DNA of 64,000 nt from an uncultured Prevotella sp. (GTDB lineage: Bacteria; Bacteroidota; Bacteroidia; Bacteroidales; Bacteroidaceae), in NCBI GenBank assembly GCA_905233165.1, contig CAJODL010000010.1:1-64000 (forward strand). The letters run 5' to 3'. The number at the start of each line of letters is the position of its first letter. Position 1 is the first letter of the stretch. The translations under genes and the position numbers were made by a program. Below the pieces are notes generated by a model. The model was not told the DNA's origin. It did not search any database and was given only the letters and a program-made list of their open reading frames with translations. Below, piece by piece: positions 8,564-15,869 of this stretch.

Positions 8564-9215
8564 TGCAGTAGCCAAGAGCTTCTTTACATTTGTCTGTAAC
8601 GTACTTCCAGTCGCCAGCTGCCACTTTGTCTTTTGGGAACAGCTTAGAACCCATACCGACGCAGAAGACTCCAGCCTTGAACCAGTTCTCGAGGTTCTCC
8701 TTCTCTGGAGCAACACCGCCAGTAACCATAATCTTTGACCAAGGCATTGGAGCCATGAGTCCCTTGATAAGGTTTGGACCAACAACGTCTCCTGGGAATA
8801 CCTTTGTGAAGTCGCAACCAACCTCTTGTGCCTTACCAATCTCAGATGGTGTGAGACATCCTGGGCAATATGTCACGCAACGACGGTTGCAAACAACAGC
8901 AATATCAGGATTGAAGAGAGGACCAACAACGAAATTTGCACCCATCTGGATATAGAGAGCTGCTGTAGGAGCATCAACAACACTACCGATGCCAAGTGCC
9001 AATTCCGGACACTCTTTGTTTACCCACTTAGAGAGTTCGTCAAAAACCTCATGTGCAAAGTCGCCACGATTAGTGAACTCAAAAGCACGAACACCACCGT
9101 CATAGCATGCCTTGATGACATTCTTACAAATCTCGATATCCTTGTTATAAAAAACTGGAACCATAGGTGCGGCAGCAATCTTTGCCATCACCTGAAATTT
9201 ATCAAATTTTGCCAT
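8547..9215 (-). CDS. kdgA: KDPG / 4-hydroxy-2-oxoglutarate aldolase
   Basis: 222 residues, normal for class I KDPG aldolases. The Schiff-base Lys is in DFTKVFPGD, the catalytic Glu in RAFEFTNRG, and a phosphate-binding [10 protein letters not shown] follows. It cleaves 2-keto-3-deoxy-6-phosphogluconate to pyruvate and glyceraldehyde-3-phosphate, the last step of hexuronate catabolism. The start is ATG 9213-9215, 30 bases after kdgK, so the two form an operon in pathway order. Its 3' end overlaps the kinase gene start. Confidence 0.95.
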   Translation of the reverse strand: MAKFDKFQVMAKIAAAPMVPVFYNKDIEICKNVIKACYDGGVRAFEFTNRGDFAHEVFDELSKWVNKECPELALGIGSVVDAPTAALYIQMGANFVVGPLFNPDIAVVCNRRCVTYCPGCLTPSEIGKAQEVGCDFTKVFPGDVVGPNLIKGLMAPMPWSKIMVTGGVAPEKENLENWFKAGVFCVGMGSKLFPKDKVAAGDWKYVTDKCKEALGYCNAAKA

Positions 9216-9245
9216 AATTTGTTAATTGTCAATTTTCAATTTGTT

Positions 9246-10268
9246 TTATCTCTGAACGCGTCCGTTTGCGTTACCACCAGCAAGAGCCTCTACCTCAGCA
9301 ACACTAACAAGGTTGTAGTCGCCATTGATAGTATGCTTCAGAGCTGATGCAGCAACAGCAAACTCAAGAGCCTCGCCCTGTGTTGGCTTTGTCAGAAGGC
9401 CGTGGATAAGACCACCAGAGAAAGAGTCGCCACCACCAACACGGTCGATGATAGGATTGATTTCATAACGCTTTGACTGATAAAACTCCTTTCCATCATA
9501 AATCATAGCCTTCCAGCCGTTGAATGTAGCAGAGAAAGACTCACGAAGCGTAGAAACAACATACTTGAATCCGAATTCCTTCATCATCTGCTCGAAGATA
9601 CCCTTGTATCCTTCTGCATTTGTCTCGCCACCTTCTACGTCAGCATCTGGCTTGAAACCGAGACAAAGTTCTGCATCTTCCTCATTACCGATACATACAT
9701 CAACATACTGCATGAGTGGACGCATTACAGAGATAGCCTTTTCTGATGTCCATAATTTCTTACGGAAGTTGAGGTCAACAGAGACTGTTACCCCATGACG
9801 CTTTGCTGCCTCACAAGCCAATCGGGTCAATTCAGCAGCCTTATCAGAAATGGCAGGAGTAATGCCTGACCAATGAAACCACTGAGCACCTTCCATGATA
9901 GCATCAAAGTCGAAATCTGATGGGTTGGCCTCAGCAATAGCACTGTTTGCACGATCATAGATAACCTTTGAAGGACGCATTGATGCACCAGTTTCACAAT
10001 AGTAGAGACCTACACGATCACCTCCGCGAGCAATGAACTGTGTGTTAACACCATAACGACGAAGAGAATTGACAGCAATCTGTCCTATTTCGTGTGCTGG
10101 TAGTTTTGATACGAAATAAGCATCGTGACCATAATTAGCACAACTGATTGCTACGTTAGCTTCACCACCGCCAGGGATGATGCGAAAAACGTCTGTTTGA
10201 ACGAAACGGTCTTGACCGTTAGGAGAGAGGCGGAGCATAATCTCGCCCAATGTTACTACTTTTGCCAT
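9246..10268 (-). CDS. kdgK: 2-keto-3-deoxygluconate kinase (PfkB family)
   Basis: 340 residues. PfkB signatures are present: an N-terminal GGGEANVAISCANYG and the C-terminal DRVGGGDSFSGGLIHGLL with the catalytic Asp of GGGDSF. The enzyme phosphorylates 2-keto-3-deoxygluconate with ATP, feeding KdgA next door. The divergent LacI-type gene and uxaA beyond it complete a uronate set, which supports KDG over other PfkB sugar substrates. Start ATG 10266-10268. Confidence 0.92.
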   Translation of the reverse strand: MAKVVTLGEIMLRLSPNGQDRFVQTDVFRIIPGGGEANVAISCANYGHDAYFVSKLPAHEIGQIAVNSLRRYGVNTQFIARGGDRVGLYYCETGASMRPSKVIYDRANSAIAEANPSDFDFDAIMEGAQWFHWSGITPAISDKAAELTRLACEAAKRHGVTVSVDLNFRKKLWTSEKAISVMRPLMQYVDVCIGNEEDAELCLGFKPDADVEGGETNAEGYKGIFEQMMKEFGFKYVVSTLRESFSATFNGWKAMIYDGKEFYQSKRYEINPIIDRVGGGDSFSGGLIHGLLTKPTQGEALEFAVAASALKHTINGDYNLVSVAEVEALAGGNANGRVQR

Positions 10269-10312
10269 TTTTGATTTAAAAAGTTAGTTTTTGAAGTTTA
10301 TGTAATTACGCA

Positions 10313-10328
10313 TTTGCATGCAAAGATA
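10313..10328 (-). promoter_or_regulatory. kdgK promoter -7 element overlapping a 12-bp palindrome
   Basis: On the minus strand TATCTTTG (10321-10328) fits the TAnnTTTG -7 element. It overlaps the perfect palindrome TTTGCATGCAAA (10313-10324), a plausible operator for the divergently encoded LacI-family regulator. No good -33 element is seen at the standard spacing. Confidence 0.5.
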
Positions 10329-10435
10329 AGAATAATCATTTAAATAATTGTAATACAGAGGTTACAATTAACATATTTTCACTGTGTGTACATCAAAATT
10401 TTACATTGTGTAATAAATAATTCATAAAAAATTAC

Positions 10436-10443
10436 TACTTTTG
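10436..10443 (+). promoter_or_regulatory. -7 element of the LacI-family gene
   Basis: TACTTTTG fits TAnnTTTG and lies 65 bases upstream of the ATG at 10508. A TTG at 10416-10418 is only 17 bases away, so the -33 element is uncertain. Confidence 0.5.
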
Positions 10444-10507
10444 ACACGAATTTTTCTAAAACCATAACAACACTATCACAAAAGAATTGAAAAAAAATAT
10501 TGGGACA

Positions 10508-11575
10508 ATGAATGAACGTATTACGATAAAAGACATTGCTGAGAGAGCAGGTGTTTCGTCAGGAACGGTTGACAGAGTGCTTCACAACCGTCCCAGTGTC
10601 TCGAAAAAAGCTTTAGCCAAAGTAAAGACAGCATTGGAAGAATTGAATTATGAACCAAATGCGTATGCAAGTGCATTGGCCTCCAATAGACGATACGAAT
10701 TCATATGCCTTATGCCTCGACATGACAGCGAAGCATATTGGTCGGAGGTGGAAGAGGGACAGAAAAAATGTTGCGAGTCACGGAAGGACTTTAATGTACA
10801 CATCAATCATTTGTACTATGTGCGTAATGATGTGAAGTCTTTCAAAGAGCAATATGAAAAGATATTGGATTCTAATCCTGATGGCATAGTCATAGTACCA
10901 TCAAAATTGGAATATACTCGTGTTTTTACAGATGAACTACATGAAAGGAATATTCCGTTTGTCCTGCTTGATTCATATCTGCCAGATTTGAGGCCATTGG
11001 CCTTTTATGGTCAGGATTCCTTTGCGTCAGGTTACTTTGCTGCCAAGATGCTTATGCTCATTGCTTCGAAGGAGACAGAGATAATGTTAATGAAGCAGAC
11101 TCTTGATGGAAAGAATGTTGCATCAAAACAACAGGACAACCGCGAGGTCGGATTCCGTCACTATATGACAGACCATTTTCCTGATGTAAAGATAAATACA
11201 CTTGATTTGCCATATTCGAATACGAAGAAGCAGAATCAATTGATACTGGAGAAATATTTCTCTTCTCATCCTAAGACACACCATTGTATCACGATGAATT
11301 CCAAAGCCCACCTGGTTGGTGATTTTCTGTTGCAGACAAACAGACGAAATGTTCAGATAATGGGCTATGATATGGTGGAGAAAAATGCAAAATGTCTTAA
11401 TGAGGGAAGTATCTCTTTCATCATAGCGCAGCATGGATATCAACAGGGATACTATAGTGTGGATGCCCTCGTAAGAGCTGTCGTATTGAAGAGAAATGTT
11501 TCTCCTGTGAACTATATGCCGATAGAGATATTATCAAAGGAGAATATGGCGTTCTATCGCAGGACGCAGATATAA
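10508..11575 (+). CDS. LacI-family transcriptional regulator of uronate genes
   Basis: 355 residues from ATG 10508, preferred over an upstream TTG (10487) because MNERITIKDIAERAGVSSGTVDRVL starts as LacI proteins do. The helix-turn-helix (ITIKDIAERAGVSSGTVDRV) is followed by the hinge VKTALEELNYEPNAYASALA and a periplasmic-binding-protein-like sensor domain. It probably controls kdgK-kdgA and uxaA in response to a uronate intermediate; the position between them supports this, the ligand is inference. The stop TAA (11573-11575) is where a heptamer array begins. Confidence 0.9.
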   Translation: MNERITIKDIAERAGVSSGTVDRVLHNRPSVSKKALAKVKTALEELNYEPNAYASALASNRRYEFICLMPRHDSEAYWSEVEEGQKKCCESRKDFNVHINHLYYVRNDVKSFKEQYEKILDSNPDGIVIVPSKLEYTRVFTDELHERNIPFVLLDSYLPDLRPLAFYGQDSFASGYFAAKMLMLIASKETEIMLMKQTLDGKNVASKQQDNREVGFRHYMTDHFPDVKINTLDLPYSNTKKQNQLILEKYFSSHPKTHHCITMNSKAHLVGDFLLQTNRRNVQIMGYDMVEKNAKCLNEGSISFIIAQHGYQQGYYSVDALVRAVVLKRNVSPVNYMPIEILSKENMAFYRRTQI

Positions 11576-11622
11576 GGTCTAAGGTCAAAGGTCTAAGGTC
11601 AAAAGTCTAAGATCAAAAGTCG
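11574..11622. repeat. Heptamer array between the LacI gene and uxaA
   Basis: Seven consecutive 7-bp units (AAGGTCT, AAGGTCA, AAGGTCT, AAGGTCA, AAAGTCT, AAGATCA, AAAGTCG). It starts inside the stop codon of the regulator gene. Confidence 0.9.
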
Positions 11623-11656
11623 ATAAACTATGCATAAATACTATAAACATTACAAT

Positions 11657-13150
11657 ATGGAACAGAAATTTTTGAAAATCAATCCTGCTGACTCTGTTGT
11701 TGTATGTCTGCAGCCAATGAAGAAGGGTGAAGTAATTAACGTTGACGGAAAATCCGTTACATTACTTCAGGACATCCCTCAGGGACACAAGGTATTGCTT
11801 ACAGACAAAGCAGAAGGCGAGGATATAATAAAGTACGGCTATCCGATTGGTCATGCACGAAAGGCTCTGAAAGCTGGTGAGTGGGTTAATGAGGATAATC
11901 TCAAAACTAATCTATCTGGTACGCTGGAATATACTTACAATCCTGTTAACGAGAAGCTGACAATAGCAAAGGAGAACAGGACCTTTAAGGGATATGTCCG
12001 TAAGAATGGTGATGTCGGAGTACGTAATGAAATATGGATTGTACCTACTGTAGGATGTGTTAATGGCATTGCAGAGCGTCTGGCAAATACCCTCAAACAG
12101 GAAACAGGCTTGCAAGGTATTGACGGTGTTCATGCATGGCATCATAACTATGGATGCTCACAGTTGTCTGAGGACCATGAGTCAACACGAAAAGTTCTTC
12201 GCGATATCGTCCTTCATCCGAATGCAGGAGGTGTTCTGGTGCTCTCATTAGGATGTGAGAACAATCAGCCGGATGCTTTTATGGAGATGCTCGGCGACTA
12301 TGACAAGGACCGCATAAAGCTGGTTGTTACACAGAAAGTGGATGGTGACGAAACAGAATATTGCATGAACGTTCTGCGTGATATCTACAATCTTGCGAAG
12401 GAAGACAAGCGCGTTGATGTTCCTGTTTCCAAACTACGTGTCGGACTGAAGTGTGGTGGCTCTGACGGCCTCTCTGGTATCACGGCAAATCCTCTCGAGG
12501 GAGAATTCTCTGACTGGCTCGTGGCACAGGGTGGTACGTCTATTCTTACTGAGGTTCCAGAGATGTTTGGCGCAGAGACAATTCTTATGAACCGTTGCGA
12601 GACAAAGGAACTGTTCGACCAGACAGTATCTCTTATCAATAACTTCAAGAACTACTTCCTGTCACATGGAGAGCCTGTAGGAGAGAATCCAAGTCCGGGC
12701 AACAAGGCTGGTGGCATTTCTACATTGGAGGATAAAGCCTTGGGATGCACCCAGAAGTGTGGTCGTGCCCCGGTTAGTGGTGTGCTGGAATATGGCGACC
12801 GCTTGAAGGTTAACGGATTGAATCTGTTGTCTGCTCCAGGCAATGACCTTGTTGCTGCTACGGCATTGGCATCTGCCGGATGTCACCTCGTACTGTTCTC
12901 AACAGGACGCGGAACACCATTCGGAACCTTCGTGCCAACAATGAAGATATCTACCAACAACGACCTCTATAACCGCAAGACGAACTGGATTGACTTCAAT
13001 GCAGGACAGTTGGTTGATTCAAAGACCATGAAAGAGCTGACTGCAGAGTTTATCGACAAGGTCCTTGCCGTAGCATCTGGCGAGAAAGCCAAGAATGAGA
13101 TCAACGGCTATCAGGAGATATCCATCTTTAAGAATGGAGTAACGCTGTAA
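11657..13150 (+). CDS. uxaA: Altronate dehydratase (UxaA)
   Basis: 497 residues, usual for full-length UxaA. The N-terminal SAF-like domain (LKINPADSVVVCLQPMKKGE) is followed by the catalytic region with conserved Cys/His segments such as HAWHHNYGCSQL, LSLGCENNQPD and GLKCGGSDGLSG. It dehydrates D-altronate to 2-keto-3-deoxygluconate, the substrate of KdgK. ATG 11657 is preferred over an upstream ATG at 11630 that would add nine residues. It is probably read from the LacI promoter through the repeat-filled gap. Confidence 0.93.
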   Translation: MEQKFLKINPADSVVVCLQPMKKGEVINVDGKSVTLLQDIPQGHKVLLTDKAEGEDIIKYGYPIGHARKALKAGEWVNEDNLKTNLSGTLEYTYNPVNEKLTIAKENRTFKGYVRKNGDVGVRNEIWIVPTVGCVNGIAERLANTLKQETGLQGIDGVHAWHHNYGCSQLSEDHESTRKVLRDIVLHPNAGGVLVLSLGCENNQPDAFMEMLGDYDKDRIKLVVTQKVDGDETEYCMNVLRDIYNLAKEDKRVDVPVSKLRVGLKCGGSDGLSGITANPLEGEFSDWLVAQGGTSILTEVPEMFGAETILMNRCETKELFDQTVSLINNFKNYFLSHGEPVGENPSPGNKAGGISTLEDKALGCTQKCGRAPVSGVLEYGDRLKVNGLNLLSAPGNDLVAATALASAGCHLVLFSTGRGTPFGTFVPTMKISTNNDLYNRKTNWIDFNAGQLVDSKTMKELTAEFIDKVLAVASGEKAKNEINGYQEISIFKNGVTL

Positions 13151-13184
13151 TTAAGAATTAAAAATTAAAAATTAAAAGTTAAAA
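13150..13184. repeat. Heptamer array after uxaA
   Basis: Five AT-rich 7-bp units (ATTAAGA, three ATTAAAA, GTTAAAA), starting at the last base of the uxaA stop codon. Confidence 0.75.
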
Positions 13185-13197
13185 TAAGATTACAATT

Positions 13198-13905
13198 ATG
13201 AAAAAGAATTTTATGACAAGATTATTTCTGATTATAATTATGGTTATAATCGGAGCAATGCAAATTAATGCTAAGAAAACATTAAAGATTACAGTTATTC
13301 CTTCTGATGCTCAGATATCAGTTGATGGAAACTATGTGGGTGATGGAGTAGTTGAAGTCACATTGGATAAATCAGACTTTATTGCAATAAAACTGGAAAA
13401 AGAAGGATATATAACACAGGAAACAAAATTCTACAGAACAGATAAGAGAAAGGCAATATCTTTTACAATGCGCCCAGATAAGTTCTATGAGGCATCTGTT
13501 CCAAGTGGTTTGGTAAATAAGTTCTTCACTGTTTCTGTCTCTCCAGAGTTCTACACAGTAGATAAAAACGGCAGAAGAGATGCTGAGAAGGCTTGGAAAC
13601 TTATACACCAGATATTGCTCAACTACTTTGATGAAATGCAGACAACAGATATTTCGTCAGGTTTTATTCAGACTCCTTGGGATTATGAGAGATTCAGTGA
13701 GTCAAAACAAGCTGTTCGCACGAGAGTCACCGTAAAACAGAGCGGTATCTCAGATGATGATTTGACATTCCAGATAAAGATATCATCAGAAGAAGCTCCA
13801 CTTATTGGTATGAGTAATGAGAATTCATACAGAGAGGTTGTACGTATATTGAAAAAGTTCGAGCCTTTAATTAGTGAATTCCAGTCTCGTTTATCAAAAA
13901 AATAA
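13198..13905 (+). CDS. Secreted PEGA-domain protein
   Basis: 235 residues with a signal peptide (MKKNFMTRLFLIIIMVIIGAM, continuing to about residue 25). A PEGA-like beta domain follows (about 27-95: ITVIPSDAQISVDGNYVGDG, then VTLDK). Such domains are usually surface or cell-wall associated binders. The C-terminal part is not recognised. It is AT-rich and packed closely with the next two secreted-protein genes (12 and 10 bases apart), so the three form an operon of cell-envelope proteins of unknown role. Confidence 0.75.
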   Translation: MKKNFMTRLFLIIIMVIIGAMQINAKKTLKITVIPSDAQISVDGNYVGDGVVEVTLDKSDFIAIKLEKEGYITQETKFYRTDKRKAISFTMRPDKFYEASVPSGLVNKFFTVSVSPEFYTVDKNGRRDAEKAWKLIHQILLNYFDEMQTTDISSGFIQTPWDYERFSESKQAVRTRVTVKQSGISDDDLTFQIKISSEEAPLIGMSNENSYREVVRILKKFEPLISEFQSRLSKK

Positions 13906-13917
13906 ATTTCAATAGCT

Positions 13918-14517
13918 ATGAGAACTATATTTCTGTCAATATTATTGATGGCTATAATGCCAAATGTTTCATTTGCCCAACAGATGTATGACGACTTTGA
14001 ATCAAATCAATATGGTTGGACAGAGTCTGTTGGAAAACGTGGAAAAGCATTGATAACCAATGGCGTCCTTCACATGGAGAGTAAGGATACTCCTCTCACA
14101 TCTACGTGTTATGGTTCATTTGATATCAATAAACCATTCATTATGCAAGTAGAGGCTCTTGCAAAGAAAATTGATGACGACAAGATTTTTGGTATCTTGC
14201 TTGACTACGAAGATGACCAGAATTATATTCTTTTCTATATCTGTGAAGATGAAGCGAACCTTGAAGTCGTGAGAGAAAATAAAACAATTGGTAAAAAACA
14301 AGAAGCTCTGAAATTAAGAAAAGGAAAGCTTGTTGGAATAGAATTTGAAGTAGAGTATAATCTTAACGAGCTTACTTTCAAGGTTAATGGTGTTAGGGCT
14401 ATGTCATATCGTCGTCGTGTAGCAAAAGATGAATTCTTGCTCGGTACATCAGGAATTGGTTTCTATGCTCGCGGTGGACAAACTATAGACTTTGATAATC
14501 TAAAGATCTTACAATAA
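13918..14517 (+). CDS. Secreted laminin-G/DUF1080-like beta-sandwich protein
   Basis: 199 residues with a cleavable signal peptide ending near SFAQQ (about residue 21). The mature part resembles concanavalin-like folds found with 3-keto-disaccharide hydrolases: DDFESNQYGWTES at the start, GILLDYEDDQNYILFYI in the middle, and a final GIGFYARGGQTIDFDNLKI, typical of that group's last strands. I see no catalytic residues, so a binding role is more likely. Middle gene of the 13198-15220 operon. Confidence 0.7.
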   Translation: MRTIFLSILLMAIMPNVSFAQQMYDDFESNQYGWTESVGKRGKALITNGVLHMESKDTPLTSTCYGSFDINKPFIMQVEALAKKIDDDKIFGILLDYEDDQNYILFYICEDEANLEVVRENKTIGKKQEALKLRKGKLVGIEFEVEYNLNELTFKVNGVRAMSYRRRVAKDEFLLGTSGIGFYARGGQTIDFDNLKILQ

Positions 14518-14527
14518 GTAACAGATC

Positions 14528-15220
14528 ATGAATCGATATTATCTATCTTTAATCTTCTGCCTGTTTTCTTTAATTGCTAACGGGCAGAAGATTTTTAATA
14601 TCATTGGCGACTCTTACGTTGCGAATCATCGCAGCCCTTATACTGAGGCGTGGCATTATAAGCTGGCGCAGGAGAAGGGGTTTGTCTATAACAACTACGG
14701 CAGGAACGGGTCGTGCATAGCCTTCGACAGGACGCACGACGGCAAGTGGAACTTCGGGCCTGCCATGTGGCAGCGCTACAAGGCGATGGACCCTAATGCT
14801 GATTACGTCATCATCATTGCAGGACATAACGATGCCGACATGGTGGCCAGGGCGGCGAACAATCCTAAGATGTACAGAGACTCCCTGAAGATGTTCCGCG
14901 ATTCCCTCGTGACGATGATTAAGGGCATCAAGACCCTGTGTCCGAAGGCGCGGATAGGTTTTGTCACGCCATGGTATGTTGACAGACCCGGCTTTGCGGA
15001 TGTATGTAATATAATAAAAAAGGTGTGTAAGAAGAATGGCATCCCCGTATTGTGGAACTATGACGAGGGCTGCATCATAAAGGTGCGCGACGAGGCGTTC
15101 CGCAAGAAATACTTCCAAGGAGGAAAAGGCACAGACACTGCCCACCTCAACGAGGCTGGCCATAATCTCTTCCTGCCAGTCGGCAAGAAATGGTTTGAAG
15201 AGTTCGTGGTAAGCGAATAA
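14528..15220 (+). CDS. Secreted SGNH/GDSL-family hydrolase
   Basis: 230 residues with a signal peptide (about 1-20). Block I is IIGDSYV (Ser nucleophile), block III is IIAGHNDAD and block V is DTAHLNEAGH, giving the Asp and His of the triad. SGNH enzymes remove acyl groups from polysaccharides or lipids; the target here is unknown. From about 14600 the base composition becomes much more GC-rich than the two preceding genes, and this continues to about 18700, which hints at a different origin. Confidence 0.85.
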   Translation: MNRYYLSLIFCLFSLIANGQKIFNIIGDSYVANHRSPYTEAWHYKLAQEKGFVYNNYGRNGSCIAFDRTHDGKWNFGPAMWQRYKAMDPNADYVIIIAGHNDADMVARAANNPKMYRDSLKMFRDSLVTMIKGIKTLCPKARIGFVTPWYVDRPGFADVCNIIKKVCKKNGIPVLWNYDEGCIIKVRDEAFRKKYFQGGKGTDTAHLNEAGHNLFLPVGKKWFEEFVVSE

Positions 15221-15285
15221 AAAAGTTTTCGTTTATTGTACGGAGTTTTTTCATTTTTTCATTTTTTCATTTTCAAATTTTTTCG

Positions 15286-15293
15286 TACCTTTG
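15286..15293 (+). promoter_or_regulatory. -7 element of the leader/small peptide operon
   Basis: TACCTTTG matches TAnnTTTG. The -33 region is a run of TTTTTTCA repeats (15246-15273) without a clear TTG, so promoter strength might vary with repeat length. The predicted start of transcription, about 15298-15301, is only a few bases before the leader ATG. Confidence 0.6.
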
Positions 15294-15302
15294 CAAACGG
15301 AA

Positions 15303-15491
15303 ATGACAATGCGTATGTATAATAATATATATAATGTGGCGGGCTTTGTCGCAAACAATTCGCTTGAAGTGGATTGTTTGCGCGGCGTACATACATACAT
15401 ACATACATACATACATACATACATACATACATACTCTCCCTCTATAGGAGAAATTTCCGAAAACATGCCGCGGGCATGTCTGAGGATATAA
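15303..15491 (+). CDS. Candidate leader peptide with HTYI repeats
   Basis: A 62-codon frame from ATG 15303 (MTMRMYNNIYN) contains the TACA microsatellite, read as repeated HTYI. It ends at TAA 15489-15491, whose last base is the first base of the terminator stem. I see no homology. The case for translation rests on position: it starts just after the promoter and ends at the hairpin. A change of one 4-bp unit would shift the frame. Confidence 0.4.
   Translation: MTMRMYNNIYNVAGFVANNSLEVDCLRGVHTYIHTYIHTYIHTYSPSIGEISENMPRACLRI
15388..15434. repeat. TACA tetranucleotide microsatellite, about 12 units
   Basis: 47 bases of uninterrupted TACA units. Tetranucleotide tracts of this length are prone to slippage and are the classic basis of phase-variable loci. 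Confidence 0.98.
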
Positions 15492-15533
15492 GGCACGTTT
15501 GTGTCCCATAACGGGATGCAGACGTGCCTTTTT
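15491..15533 (+). terminator. Intrinsic terminator / attenuator
   Basis: AGGCACGT (15491-15498) pairs with ACGTGCCT (15522-15529), with an inner TCCC/GGGA pairing and five Ts at 15529-15533. It lies between the promoter at 15286 and the gene at 15599, so it can act as an attenuator. Confidence 0.8.
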
Positions 15534-15598
15534 GCGTGCTATCATTTTTTTGATTTTAATAATATATGGTTTATTTACTAATTTTAAAATACAACATT

Positions 15599-15814
15599 AT
15601 GAAGAAAAAAGATTATTTGAGACCGATGGTGAAGTGCGTCATGCTGCATCAGCGGGCGACGTTGCTCAGCGGCTCCAGTGACGCGAAGGGCGGCGGAAGG
15701 CTCGGCAACTCGTGGAAGAACAACAGCAAGGATGCCTGGGACGGCACAGACCCGGCAACACCAAGCAGTAAGATGGGCGGCTGGTCCGATAAGGGCGGCA
15801 GCGCATGGGAGTGA
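15599..15814 (+). CDS. Small Trp/Gly/Ser-rich peptide, possible precursor peptide
   Basis: 71 residues from ATG 15599; a longer upstream start is unlikely. The N-terminus (MKKKDYLRPMVKCVMLHQ, then RATLLSGSS) looks like a short leader ending at an LLSGS motif. The rest is low in hydrophobic residues and has two W-x7-W pairs (W39/W47 and W62/W70), ending in SAWE. This pattern recalls small Bacteroidales peptides with a leader and a Gly/Ser/Trp-rich core. No modifying enzyme or exporter is adjacent, so a RiPP role is only a guess. It precedes the lipoprotein gene by 55 bases filled with heptamers. Confidence 0.55.
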   Translation: MKKKDYLRPMVKCVMLHQRATLLSGSSDAKGGGRLGNSWKNNSKDAWDGTDPATPSSKMGGWSDKGGSAWE

Positions 15815-15821
15815 CCTTTGT

Positions 15822-15856
15822 AAAGTTGAAAGTTTAAAGTGTAAAGTTTAAAGTTT
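15822..15856. repeat. Heptamer array before the lipoprotein gene
   Basis: Five units of the AAAGTTT type (AAAGTTG, AAAGTTT, AAAGTGT, AAAGTTT, AAAGTTT) fill most of the gap between two genes. Confidence 0.85.
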
Positions 15857-15869
15857 AAGAAAAAGCAAT

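Larger units (their letters stand above)
15221..15598 (+). other. Regulatory intergenic region: promoter, leader ORF, microsatellite, terminator
   Basis: 378 bases without a conventional gene. In order it holds an 8-bp T/CAT repeat (15246-15273), a TACCTTTG -7 element (15286-15293), a leader ORF (15303-15491), a 9-bp stem (15350-15358 with 15374-15382), the TACA microsatellite (15388-15434), a small hairpin near 15462-15480 and a terminator (15491-15533). The small-peptide gene starts at 15599. Confidence 0.75.

Noticed and set aside
8564..8839. N-terminal extension of the sensor kinase into kdgA
   Set aside because: This part lies inside the kdgA coding sequence in another frame and shows no domain; the ATG at 8561-8563 starts a good signal peptide.
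10487..10507. TTG start for the LacI-family gene
   Set aside because: ATG 10508 places the HTH at the normal distance from the N-terminus.
15273..15545. Minus-strand frames with poly-Tyr/Val/Cys across the TACA repeat
   Set aside because: They arise from the microsatellite, have no promoter in that direction and run against the promoter and terminator seen on the plus strand.
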